This document shows positions 52,801-61,591 of a stretch of DNA of 64,000 bases, piece after piece. The stretch is from DATFVJ01 sp963712955. GTDB taxonomy: Bacteria; Actinomycetota; Actinomycetes; Streptosporangiales; Streptosporangiaceae. Under the pieces are notes generated by a model. The model was not told where the DNA came from. It saw only the letters and a program-made list of their open reading frames with translations, and did no database searches. The position numbers and the translations under genes are program-made. The stretch's first letter is position 1. Each line of letters starts with the position of its first letter. Where the stretch lies: the NCBI GenBank assembly GCA_963712955.1, contig CAVQKF010000018.1:62001-126000 (forward strand). The letters are read 5' to 3'.

Positions 52801-55725
52801 GACCTGTGGCACGCAGTGAGCACGCTCGCCATGCGGCTATGGGAGTCGGGTGAGCACTACCTCAGGCTCGCGGAGCTTACCAAGGAGGTCGCGAGCTCGC
52901 TCACCGGACTGACCGGCGGCAGGCTCTCGCCGCACCAAACGGCCCACACGGTCGGCACGGGCAGCCTGCTCGTGCGGACAGACCAAGGACGGTTCGGCTT
53001 CATCCACTCCTCCGTCGCTGAGTGGCTCGTCGCGAACGAGATCGCCAGCAGGCTCAACGCGGGCACCGCCGATCCCCCGCCGCTGTCCCGCCGTCCACTC
53101 TCACAGCTGACCGTCGACTTTCTCTGCGATCTCGCCAACCCGCAGCGGTGCCAGGCGTGGGCCGCGCGGGTGCTCCGCGACGCTGCGGCCGAAGACGTGA
53201 CGCGTGCCAACGCCATCAAGGTCACGACGCGCCTGCGCACGCCGACGCGCACCGACCTGCGCGGCGCGTCGCTGCAGGGTGAGGACCTGTCCCACCGTGA
53301 CCTGCAGAAGGTCAACCTCACCGGCGCCGATCTCACCGATGCCCGGCTGGTCGGGGCCAATCTAACCGGCGCTATCCTGCGGGATACCCAGCTGACAGGC
53401 GTACGGCTGGATGATGCCCGGCTGGCCGGAGCGGACCTGCGCGGCGCCGACCTGACGCGGGCCAGGCTGGCCCGCACCGATCTGCGCGGTGCGCTCCTCG
53501 CGGGCAGCCGCTGGACGCGCGCCGCGCTCATCGACGCCGCCACCGATCCAGGCCTGCGCGAGGTACCTGAGCTTCTCGGCGCGGCCATCGCGCCCGGCCA
53601 GCCGGTCGATACCGAGCTGGCGCCCCCGGCCGTGGGTGTGCCGTACGGCTACCGCGATCCGGGTGTCAGGCTCCCCGAGCCGGTCGTCTACAGCCACGAT
53701 GGGGGTGTGGTCGCGATCGGCAGCGAGCACGGCGCGGTGCTGCTGTGTGACACCGCCTCCGGGTTGCCGCTGCGCAGCCTGCACGGGCACAGGGGACGGG
53801 TGTATGCGGTCGTCTACGGCGCAGGCGATCGGGTACTCGCAAGCGGAGCGAGCGATGGCACGGTCCGGCTCTGGGATCCGGCCACAGGTGGATGCATCCG
53901 CGTGATCGACGTGCATGCCGAGGGTGTATGGCCGGTCGGGTTGAGCCCAGACGGCTCAGTGCTCGCGGCGGGCGCCGCTGACGGAGTGCTGCGGCTGTGG
54001 GATGTCGCCACAGGCGCGCTGCGTTTCAGCCTTGGCGGCCACGAGCCTCCTGTCTACACGGCGACCTTCGATCCGGCGGGCACGGTCATCGCGACGGGGG
54101 ACGCCGCGGGGGCGATACGGCTGTGGGACGTGGCTACAGGCTCGCTGCGCCACGAGCTCAGCCACGGCGTCGGGCCAGTGTACCGGCTGCTGTTCAGCCC
54201 GGACGGATCGCTGCTCGCGGCGGCTGACCACGGCGGCGCGGTGCGGCTGTGGGACGGCTGCACCGCTGAGTTCCGCTGCGAGCTCACGGGCCACGCGGGA
54301 CACGTGTACGCGCTGGATTTCCACCCGGAGGACCCGCTTCTCGCCAGCGGCGACACCGTTGGCGGCGTACGGCTGTGGGACACCCAGGCGGGTCGGCTGC
54401 AGCGCGCACTTCCCGACCAGCGGGGCGGGGTGTACCGCGCCGTCTTCAGCCCAGACGGCAGCGAGCTTGTGACCGCCGACAGCGATGGTGCGGTGCGGCT
54501 CTGGGATCCCGCTACGGGGCAACTCCTGCACGAGCTGAGCGGTCACAAGAGCTCGGTATGGCCGCCCGTATTCCGCCCGGACGGCAAGCAGCTCGTCACA
54601 AGCAGCAACGACGGGACCACGCGGCTGTGGGATCCCACGTCCGGCCAGTGCAGGCACCTGCTGCGCGGGCACGGGCGGCGCGTCACCTCGGTGACGTTCA
54701 GCGCCGATGGCTCACTGCTCGCGGCGGGCGGGAACGACGGAGTGGTGCGGCTGTGGGATCCGGGGACCGGGCAGGTCCGCAGGGTACTGACCGGCGTCGC
54801 GGACCGGCTCGTGTCAGCGGTCTTCAGCCCGGTCGGATCGCTGCTCGCCACGGCGACCAACGATGGCGGCGTTTACCTGTGGAACGCGGCGACCGGTGCG
54901 TATGAACGCGAGATGAACGTCGAGACCGATCACCTGTGGGCGGAGGCATTCGGACCGGACGGCGCCATCCTCGCCACCGCCAATGACGACGACACGGTGC
55001 GGCTGTGGTACCGGACCACGGGACGGCGTATTCACACTCTGTCCGAGCACCGGGGCAGGGTCCGGTCGATCGCGTTCAGCCCGGACGGCGCTGCCATCGC
55101 GACCGGATGCGATGACCGGGTCGTACGGCTATGGGACGCGCGGACCGGCGCGCTGCGAGCCTCCCTGCGTGGCCACGAGGACCGCGTGTACTCGGTGGTG
55201 TTCAGCCCGGACGGGGCGCTGCTCGCGAGCGCGAGCAATGACGGCAGCGCCTGCCTGTGGGATCCAGCCAACGGTGCGCTCGTGTACAGGCTGAGCGGCC
55301 ACAGCGGCAGTCTGTGGACCGCCGCTTTTGGTCCAGGTGGTGTCCTGGCCACGGCAGGAGATGACCTGGAGGTGCGGCTGTGGCATACCGGTACTGGCCG
55401 CCTGCTGCGGACGCTGACCGGGCATACCCGGCGGATCTGGTCGGTGGCGTTCAGCCCGGGCGGCGACGTGCTCGCGACCGCGGGCGATGACGGCACCGTG
55501 CGGCTGTGGGACGCCGGCGCTGACGCCGCAGTGGTGGCGCCGCGGGTGACCCTGCTCGGGCTGCCAGAAGGGTGGGCGGCGCTGGCTCCAGATGGAAGGT
55601 ACAAGTTCGACGGCGAGGTCACCGGCCAGTTCTGGCATGTGATCGGCATGTGCAGGTTCGAGCCGGGCGAACTCGACCCTTATCTGCCCGAGGTACGCCA
55701 GCTCGCACCGGATGCCCCATTCTGA
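49894..55725 (+). CDS. TIR-NACHT-pentapeptide-WD40 STAND protein with phosphoesterase-like insert
   Basis: 1943 residues, intact. Order: TIR domain (residues 13-145; DLFVSYSPADERWAAWI, and the NADase-type Glu86 in GRWEWQSAI); linker; calcineurin-phosphoesterase-like region (about 205-500) with VVTGDITESGG and PGGHD but lacking the first metal motif; a segment (about 560-665) resembling restriction-endonuclease folds (LLVRHQEEGVFLQWRV, LVYQGPRPHQVL); NACHT (715-1050; Walker A GDFGRGKT, Walker B LLFDGFDEL); pentapeptide repeats (1117-1200); about 14 WD40 repeats (1280-1890). Such TIR-STAND proteins are sensors whose TIR depletes NAD on activation. Enzyme activity and trigger are inferred. Confidence 0.93.
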   Translation: MAGGLISSAPDHPTDLFVSYSPADERWAAWIAWELESAGYRTMLQAWDFVPGTNFIDFMDRGIRESAAMIAILSRNYLKSRYGRWEWQSAIRADPDNPASKLITIRVDECPLEGLLSTITYVDLVGVTDPDEARAMLMARIRHALAGRAKPGQGPDFPNAPAPASDGSPATAPGATTPSGGSIHRRVRRAPAGPPSYPPALTAAPKPRSVLSVLHVPGPRFGRGLTGTGGEPVGAAELQARIWADVTRLTDSGVDRPELLVVTGDITESGGLRETEEALTFLTGLRMLLGLEQGRLVIVPGGHDLTRPACQAYFASCEADDIEPQLPYWPKWRHFARMFEELYQGLEGPVFDSAQPWTLFAVPDLRVAVAGLNSTMADSHRAEDRYGWIGEAQTAWFAERLRPYEEAGWLRIGVVRHSPAPDDMAPTATHADPETLRDTATLDRLLGQRLNLLLHGPGPAGPGSASLGSGLLMVPATGSGKHEVLQLTHGGLVRTDGRGGAPGAPAGAPERVERRWHAVGATFATTPAGQDDASAPAALPGPDGAAAAEEAAERAADPVSGLLDRITEVLETRHPGGTVRRVPGEPPHLLVRHQEEGVFLQWRVAAHLGELTREDVEAFVTHLRTGEPEPGAQLVYQGPRPHQVLRDEALRRGVRLLSFTEFQGLLDLDDYIAKQTARLRSDPLYPPGLYVPQRFRELDRPGQPMRDDLADEILRLLAADHGRFILVLGDFGRGKTFALQEVARRVPGRLPHLIPILIELRALDKAHSVDGLVAAHLANHGEELIDLKAFHYMLRQGRIALLFDGFDELVTRVTYDRAADHLETLLQAAQNKAKIVVASRTQHFKSDSQVLTALGERVGLVPDRRVLSIENFTQAQIRMFLVHRYDGDHEAADERLKLISGIEDLLGLSQNPRMLSFIADLDEERLHAVANAGRFSAAGLYAAILRSWLAYEQRRIQGVPGVPGGLAPDDLWHAVSTLAMRLWESGEHYLRLAELTKEVASSLTGLTGGRLSPHQTAHTVGTGSLLVRTDQGRFGFIHSSVAEWLVANEIASRLNAGTADPPPLSRRPLSQLTVDFLCDLANPQRCQAWAARVLRDAAAEDVTRANAIKVTTRLRTPTRTDLRGASLQGEDLSHRDLQKVNLTGADLTDARLVGANLTGAILRDTQLTGVRLDDARLAGADLRGADLTRARLARTDLRGALLAGSRWTRAALIDAATDPGLREVPELLGAAIAPGQPVDTELAPPAVGVPYGYRDPGVRLPEPVVYSHDGGVVAIGSEHGAVLLCDTASGLPLRSLHGHRGRVYAVVYGAGDRVLASGASDGTVRLWDPATGGCIRVIDVHAEGVWPVGLSPDGSVLAAGAADGVLRLWDVATGALRFSLGGHEPPVYTATFDPAGTVIATGDAAGAIRLWDVATGSLRHELSHGVGPVYRLLFSPDGSLLAAADHGGAVRLWDGCTAEFRCELTGHAGHVYALDFHPEDPLLASGDTVGGVRLWDTQAGRLQRALPDQRGGVYRAVFSPDGSELVTADSDGAVRLWDPATGQLLHELSGHKSSVWPPVFRPDGKQLVTSSNDGTTRLWDPTSGQCRHLLRGHGRRVTSVTFSADGSLLAAGGNDGVVRLWDPGTGQVRRVLTGVADRLVSAVFSPVGSLLATATNDGGVYLWNAATGAYEREMNVETDHLWAEAFGPDGAILATANDDDTVRLWYRTTGRRIHTLSEHRGRVRSIAFSPDGAAIATGCDDRVVRLWDARTGALRASLRGHEDRVYSVVFSPDGALLASASNDGSACLWDPANGALVYRLSGHSGSLWTAAFGPGGVLATAGDDLEVRLWHTGTGRLLRTLTGHTRRIWSVAFSPGGDVLATAGDDGTVRLWDAGADAAVVAPRVTLLGLPEGWAALAPDGRYKFDGEVTGQFWHVIGMCRFEPGELDPYLPEVRQLAPDAPF

Positions 55726-55747
55726 TCAGGTCCGCCAGGCTCCACGG

Positions 55748-56980
55748 TCAGTCCGTGAGCGCCTGGTAGACGAGCTGCCGCAGCATGCTTCGAAGCGGGT
55801 ATGTGCTGGAAGGCAGCAACTGCGTCAGGAAGATCACGATGAGATCCTCGGCCGGGTCCACCCAGAACACCGTGCTCGCCGCGCCGCCCCACGAGTACTC
55901 GCCAGGGCTGCACAACGTCCCGTGGGCGATGGGGTCCTCCACGACGGCGAGGCCCAATCCGAAGCCGACACCTGCGAACGACACTTCTGCGTACATTGGG
56001 CGCCCGAATGAGTCGAGGTCGGCACCGCCGGGCAGGTGGTTGCGTGTCATGCGCCGTGCCGTGCGGCTGCCGAGCAGCCGGACGCCGTCGAGCTGTCCCT
56101 CGCCGGCCAGCATGCGGGCGAAACGAAGGTAGTCGCCGGCGGACGACACGAGCCCACCGCCTCCGGACAGGAGGAGCGGGGGGTGCAGAGCGGCTGAGCC
56201 CATCGCGTCGAAGCGGGTGGCACGGCCATCCGGGCCACGGACGTAGAGTGCGGCGAGCCGCTGTGCATCGTCGCCCTCGACGGAGAACCGCGTGTCGATC
56301 ATGCCGAGCGGGCCGAAGATCCGCTCTGCGAAGAACTGGTCGAGCGGCTGCCCGGAGGCGACCTCCACCACGCGGCCGAGTACGTCACTGGCCACCGAGT
56401 AATTCCACTCGGCGCCCGGCTGGAAGACAAGCGGCAGCGATGCCCATATGTCGCAGCAGGCGGCGAGGTCCTTGCCCGGCGGGCTACCCCACTCGAATCC
56501 GGCGGCACGGTAAAGCTCGTCGACCACGTGAACGCGGTGGAAGCCGTATGTGAGCCCGGACGTGTGGGTGAGCAGATGCTGGATCGTCACCGGCGAGGCA
56601 GCCGGCGCCGTGACCGGTTTCGCCGCGGGGCCCTTCAGATACACCCGCATGTCCCCAAACGATGGGATGAAGCGGCTGACCGGGTCCGACAGCTCGAAGG
56701 CACCCTCCTCGTACAGCACCATCGCCGCCACCGAGGTGACCGGTTTGGTCATCGAGTACATCCGGAAGAGCGTGTCAGGCTCGATAGGAAACCGGGCCTC
56801 CAGGTCACGCCAGCCGTACGTCGACGTGTGGGCGACGCGCCCGTGCCGGGTCACGAGCACGAGCCATCCCGGCAGCCTGCCGTCGTCCACATATCCCATG
56901 AGATGCCGGTCGATCCGGGCCAGCCGGTCCGGATCGAACCCTGCCGCACGTGCCTCGATCCCGGCCTCTATTGCCGTCAC
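55748..56980 (-). CDS. Serine hydrolase, class C beta-lactamase/esterase family
   Basis: 410 residues. The SxxK motif is Ser76-Lys79 (YSMTKP) and the conserved Tyr is Tyr194 (EWNYSVASD). The family includes esterases, D-aminopeptidases and class C beta-lactamases; no signal peptide is seen, which favours a cytoplasmic esterase. GTG start at 56980. Convergent with the TIR-NACHT gene, 22 bp apart. Confidence 0.93.
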   Translation of the reverse strand: MTAIEAGIEARAAGFDPDRLARIDRHLMGYVDDGRLPGWLVLVTRHGRVAHTSTYGWRDLEARFPIEPDTLFRMYSMTKPVTSVAAMVLYEEGAFELSDPVSRFIPSFGDMRVYLKGPAAKPVTAPAASPVTIQHLLTHTSGLTYGFHRVHVVDELYRAAGFEWGSPPGKDLAACCDIWASLPLVFQPGAEWNYSVASDVLGRVVEVASGQPLDQFFAERIFGPLGMIDTRFSVEGDDAQRLAALYVRGPDGRATRFDAMGSAALHPPLLLSGGGGLVSSAGDYLRFARMLAGEGQLDGVRLLGSRTARRMTRNHLPGGADLDSFGRPMYAEVSFAGVGFGLGLAVVEDPIAHGTLCSPGEYSWGGAASTVFWVDPAEDLIVIFLTQLLPSSTYPLRSMLRQLVYQALTD

Positions 56981-57064
56981 CGCGCCCCGCCTTCACACCG
57001 CGGCCGCCCGGGTTGAGCGAGCCGTGCGGACTCATGAGCGAAGGCTACTGCGGGGCCATACGCC

Positions 57065-57352
57065 TCAGCCACCCGCCGTGGCGCCGGGCCCTGGATCAAC
57101 GCTGATCTGGCAATACTCGTGCTCGTAAGCGCCGCTCGCCGTGCGGCGCACGTCGTCTTCCGGCCGGATGACCCGCCCGCAGCGCGCACATGTCCGGCCG
57201 GCGGCGTGCAGTTCGTTGCTTTCGAAGTCAGCGTTCGGATCGACCTGATGATCCGCGGCCTCTTCGTAAGCGCGGCCGGCCTCTGTGCCGGGTTGCGGCA
57301 GGTCAATGCCACCGGGCGGCCTGTCGCTACGTGGCGTCTGTTCTTCTGTCAT
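57065..57352 (-). CDS. Small putative zinc-ribbon protein
   Basis: 95 residues. A disordered acidic N-terminal half is followed by CARCGRVIRPEDDVRR and a later HEYC, giving a C-x2-C/H-x3-C type metal site. The ATG at 57352 follows the gap with GACGAT; no close family recognised. Start may also be an upstream ATG. Confidence 0.6.
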   Translation of the reverse strand: MTEEQTPRSDRPPGGIDLPQPGTEAGRAYEEAADHQVDPNADFESNELHAAGRTCARCGRVIRPEDDVRRTASGAYEHEYCQISVDPGPGATAGG

Positions 57353-57466
57353 CGTCGGGCGGCTTCCTGGTCGTCGCAGCGTCAGCAGGACACGGTTCCC
57401 CGTCATCAATGGTGCCAGGCAACCGATGCCCGCATGTGAGGATGGCCCCTGCGGGCGTGCGGCGCG

Positions 57467-58926
57467 TCACCCCGTCTGGGTGAAGGTGGCGGTCAGGCCG
57501 AGGTCGGCGAGGGCGGTGCGGGCCGCCCAGTAACCGCACATGCCGTGCACACCGCCACCGGGCGGCGTGGATGCCGAGCACAGGTAGACGCCGCGTAGCC
57601 CGGTCCTGTACGGGTTCCACCTGGCGGACGGCCGGAAGATCGTCTGGCGCAGGGTCGCCAGGCCACCGTTGATGTCCCCGCCCACGTAGTTCGGATTGTG
57701 GCGCTCCTCGCCGGCCGCGGTCGTGGTGACCCTGGCAAGCACCAGGTCACGGAACCCGGGCGCGAAGCGCTCTATCTGGGCTTCGATGCGGTCGGTCATG
57801 TCCACGGCTGAGCCGGCGGGCACATGGCAGTAGGCCCAGAGTGTGTGCCGCCCTGCCGGGGCACGCGTCGGGTCCACGACGCCGGGCTGCGTCACGATGC
57901 AGTAAGGCCACTCAGGGTGCCGCTGGCCGCCACGTCGGCCTCGCTGCGCGCGACTTCGGCCAGGGTGCCGCCGAGGTGGACTGTTCCCGCCTCCCTGCAG
58001 GCTCCGGCCTGCCACGGCACAGGGCCAGCGAGCGCCCAGTCGACCTTGCACACCCCTGGCCCGTACCTGAACCGCCCGAGCGCCCTGCGCTGTCTGGCGG
58101 GCAGCCGGTCACCCGCGAGGCGGATGAACTGGCGCGGCGACACGTCAAGCAGGACCGACCGGGCTGAGGGGAGATCATCAAGTGTGCGCACCCAGCGCCT
58201 GGTCGTGACCGTGCCACCCAGGGAGGTGAGCTCGTCGACGAGCGCTCCGGCGATCCGTGCGCTGCCTCCCTCCACGACCGGCCACCCGGCCGCGTGGGCC
58301 GCCACCGTAAGCAGGAGCCCGTAGGCGCTGGTGAGCGGTGCGCTGAGCGGCAGCAGGGCATGGGCGGCCACCCCTGCGAGCAGGGCCTTCGCCTCGTCGG
58401 TGTCAAATCGTCTGGCCAGCAGCGAGGCGGGCAGCAACCCTGCCGCACCAAAACGCGCCAGGGCCACTGGATGGGTGGGCACCGACCGCAGCGGCGCGAG
58501 AACCATGGGCATGATCAGGTCGGCGTCACGCACAAGCGGCGAAAGCAGGCGCCGGTAGGCACGGGCATCGGCACCGAGCCCGCGGGCCGTCTCACCGACG
58601 GAGCCCACGACCGCCGCGGCCCGCCCGCCGTCAAGCGGGTGGGCGAACGCGACCCCCGGCACGCGCAGCGTTACCCCGCGCGCCGCCAAGGGGGCTCGCA
58701 AGAAGAACGGGGAAATGACGGCCAGCGGGTGGACCGCCGAGCACATGTCGTGCAGAAAGCCTGGCAGCGTCAGCTCCGCTGTCCTGCACCCCCCGCCCGC
58801 GGTGGCTGCACCCTCCATCACATCGACCGCCAGGCCGGCACGGGCAAGCGTCAGCGCCGCCGCCAGGCCGTTCGGCCCAGATCCGACGACGACCGCGTCC
58901 GGCGCCCTCACCTGTCCGCCAGCCAT
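57467..58926 (-). pseudogene. Phytoene-desaturase-like FAD oxidoreductase, one frameshift
   Basis: The N-terminal part has the FAD motif VVVGSGPNGLAAALTLARAG and the family's TLPGFLHDMCSAVHP. It runs to EADVAASG at about 57915; the end of the protein (EWPYCIVTQPGVVDP, then GRHTLWAYCHVP and RGVYLCSASTPPGGGVHGMC) follows in another frame. One base is missing or gained at 57912-57922. Apart from this the sequence looks whole (about 485 residues), so a sequencing error or recent mutation is possible. The ATG at 58926 is the natural start (MAGGQVRAPDAVVVG). Confidence 0.8.
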
Positions 58927-59011
58927 CCGGCGCGCGGCCATCCGGCGCGCGGCCATCCGGCGCGCGGCCATCCGGCGCGCGGCCATCCGGCGCGCGGCCA
59001 TCCGGCGGCCG
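58922..59011. repeat. 6 x 15-bp tandem repeat at the oxidoreductase start
   Basis: Units of gccatccggcgcgcg run from the natural start codon upstream. Each contains an ATG on the minus strand in frame with the gene (RRMAA), so the repeat makes a ladder of alternative starts. Confidence 0.9.
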
Positions 59012-59458
59012 CCCACCAGGCGCCCGCCGTCGGGCGTGATTTCGGCCCGGTCCGTCGTCGCCCAGCGCGATCCCGGATCACTGCCGTCGAGCGGTGATCG
59101 TAGCGCGCCTCGCCGGGAGTGCCGCGATCAGCGCGCGGTACGACAGGCCAGATCCCTAACGGCTGCCGCGAGGGTGTCTCCTTCGTCAGGTGTGCAGGCC
59201 TTGGCGCTGTTCCTTGGTGCCGCGCCCGTCCCAGCGAACATGCCGTTCCATTTGCAGCCATGACCGTACCGTACGGTGCATCCACGAGGCATTCCGATGC
59301 CGCTTCATGCCGGCCGCGCGGCAGCGTGGGGCTTACCACGGGAAGAACCAGGTCAGCGGGCGACAGACTCGGCGGTCCGAGGCGGAGCCTCGCTGGCTCG
59401 TTGACCGGAAAACATGAGCAGCCCACCGGCCCGGGCGCCTGCAGGCCAGCAACACAAC

Positions 59459-59523
59459 TTCCCCCCCGAAAACGTCACGAAAACGGACATTCCGCCCGCA
59501 GGGACGACGTTTTCGGGGGGGAA
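59459..59523. other. Perfect 18-bp inverted repeat with 29-base loop
   Basis: The left arm ttcccccccgaaaacgtc (59459-59476) is exactly mirrored at 59506-59523. The loop repeats cgaaaacg. It lies in the 770-bp gap 59012-59780, where I see no convincing gene. It could be a terminator, an attenuator or an element end. Confidence 0.85.
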
Positions 59524-59780
59524 GACGAGGAACCTGCCCGCACGCCACCAGTTCACGGTCAGCACCAAGCACGCCTGGAACGCCTCACGTCCCGCGGGAG
59601 CCGACGCGCGGCAGCCGTTCTGTATAAATGATCCCTAACGGCTCACGCGTCGTGGCACGGGCCTGAGGGCGTCCGCACGCCAGCAGGTCCGGGGGTAACC
59701 GCTGACGGTTTACCCGTTACCACACGCGAGCCCAAGCCGCCGCCCGCCGGGCCCGCGGAAGAAACCGGGACAGGTAGGAG

Positions 59781-60809
59781 TTGGCTCGCTATGTGATCGA
59801 CGTACCTTTGTCCGTGCTTGACCTCTCACCTGTAGCTGCAGGCACGACATCGGGTCAGGCGCTTCGCCAGACCACCGAGCTGGCCCTGCGGACCGAGCAG
59901 CTGGGGTACCGGCGTTTCTGGGTGGCCGAGCACCACAACATGCCGGCGATCGCCAGCTCGGCTCCGGCTGTCCTGATCGCGCACCTGGCGGCGGCAACCT
60001 CCAGGATCCGGGTTGGTTCCGGTGGGGTAATGCTGCCGAACCACGCTCCGCTCGTGGTGGCGGAGCAGTTCGGCACCCTGGAGGCACTGCATCCGGGCCG
60101 GATCGATCTGGGTATCGGCCGTGCACCCGGCACCGACCAGCTCACGGCGCTGGCTCTGCGCCGCACGGTGGAGGGCCTGTCGGCCGAGGCATTCCCGCAG
60201 GAGCTTGAGGACCTGATCGGCCTGTTCACCGGTGAGGACCCCCGGGCGCCGATCACGGCGATGCCCGGTCGAGGTGACATGCCAGCGCTGTGGCTGCTCG
60301 GCTCCAGCGGGTTCAGCGCGCAGCTGGCAGGGCTGCTGGGGCTGCCGTTCTCGTTCGCACACCATTTCAGCGCCGTCAACACAGTGCCCGCGCTTGCGTT
60401 GTACCGGCGGCATTTCCGGCCATCGCGATGGCTGCAGCGCCCGCAGGCGATGGTGGCGGTGAGCGCGATCTGCGCCGATACCGACGAGCGGGCCCAATGG
60501 CTGGCCGGCCCCGCTGCCCTGGCGTTCCTGCGGCTGCGTGCCGGAGCGCCACAGCCGTTGGCCAGCCCCGAGGAGGCGGCCGCATATCCGTACTCGGAGA
60601 TGGAGCGGGAGTTCGCCAGGGAGCGCTTTGCTGATCAGGCAGTCGGCTCCCCCGACACTGTCCGCCGGCAGCTGGCGGGGGTGCTTGAGCGCTCCGGAGC
60701 CGATGAGATTATGCTCACCACGCTGGTGTACGACATCCAGGAGCGGATCCGTTCCTTCGAGCTGATCGCGGACAAGATCCGCGGCGGGCTGCAGGACCCG
60801 GATCCGTGA
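59781..60809 (+). CDS. LLM-class flavin-dependent oxidoreductase (MsnO8-type)
   Basis: 342 residues. Luciferase-like fold with VPLSVLDLSPVAAGTT at the start, RFWVAEHHNMPAIASSAPAV and IRVGSGGVMLPNHAPLVVAE; these are the markers of the MsnO8 subfamily, which use FMNH2 and oxygen. TTG start at 59781 with AGGTAGGAG upstream. The substrate is unknown. Confidence 0.92.
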   Translation: MARYVIDVPLSVLDLSPVAAGTTSGQALRQTTELALRTEQLGYRRFWVAEHHNMPAIASSAPAVLIAHLAAATSRIRVGSGGVMLPNHAPLVVAEQFGTLEALHPGRIDLGIGRAPGTDQLTALALRRTVEGLSAEAFPQELEDLIGLFTGEDPRAPITAMPGRGDMPALWLLGSSGFSAQLAGLLGLPFSFAHHFSAVNTVPALALYRRHFRPSRWLQRPQAMVAVSAICADTDERAQWLAGPAALAFLRLRAGAPQPLASPEEAAAYPYSEMEREFARERFADQAVGSPDTVRRQLAGVLERSGADEIMLTTLVYDIQERIRSFELIADKIRGGLQDPDP

Positions 60810-60970
60810 CATTCCTCACCGCGGGGACGGCGGCAGCCTGTGGTGAACGAAGCCGGGGCCGGCGTGGCAGACCAAGGACGCCGACCGGATCCGGCGCCAG
60901 GATGCAGCGCGCCAGGGCTGAGACAACCGTTCTTACGCACCACTAGTCTTCGCTCAGAAGGAGTGTAGAC

Positions 60971-61462
60971 GTGCAACCAGGGCAACGACCCGAGCGGCGG
61001 CCGCTGAAACGGCACGAAAGCCATGTGGCGGAGCAGATGGTGGAGCGGGCCGCGGGGCTCGCCAAGGATTCCCATGCACGGAGCCGGCATGCCGCGGTTC
61101 TGGTGAAGGATGGAAGTCTCCTCGCATGGGGCATCAACGGGGTGCCATTTCCTGGCGAAGACCATTGCTACTGCAAGCTTGCAGAGTTTGGCCACCACGA
61201 CAACTGCCGGACTCATTCTGAGCAACGAGCGATAACGCTTGCATGCGAGGGCGATGGCTGGAGAATGCTGCAGGGAGCGCAGCTCCTCTATGTGCGGCTC
61301 GAGGCGGACGACTCGGTCCGCTTGGACGAACCTCACTTCTGCGCCCGCTGCAGTCGCCTCGCGTTGTCCCTCGGTGTGAAGGAGTGGATCTTCGCTCTGT
61401 CGGACGGACTGGTCGGATACTCCTCGGTTGACTACGACAGGATTGCTCGGCTGAGGTGGTAA
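60971..61462 (+). CDS. Zinc-dependent cytidine-deaminase-like protein
   Basis: 163 residues. The deaminase site is intact: His82 and Glu84 (RTHSEQRAI) with Cys124 and Cys127 (FCARC). An extra Cys/His cluster precedes it (EDHCYCKLAEFGHHDNCR). The fold is that of CDA/dCMP-type deaminases but the sequence is unlike housekeeping cytidine or dCMP deaminase. GTG start at 60971 with GAAGGAG upstream. Standing alone between an oxidoreductase and tspO, its substrate is open. Confidence 0.8.
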   Translation: MQPGQRPERRPLKRHESHVAEQMVERAAGLAKDSHARSRHAAVLVKDGSLLAWGINGVPFPGEDHCYCKLAEFGHHDNCRTHSEQRAITLACEGDGWRMLQGAQLLYVRLEADDSVRLDEPHFCARCSRLALSLGVKEWIFALSDGLVGYSSVDYDRIARLRW

Positions 61463-61591
61463 CGGCGCTCGCTCCCGAGGTTCGGGCCCGAGCTTCATGT
61501 CTGCGACGACCCGTCACATAGCGGGCACGAGAGATCACGCCGTGATCACAAATCTGTTTCGTTTGCTCACGGCCTGGGCATCGCAACTGCC

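Noticed and set aside
59119..59631. 170-codon frame on the plus strand
   Set aside because: Spans the 18-bp hairpin and has mixed composition; no motif.
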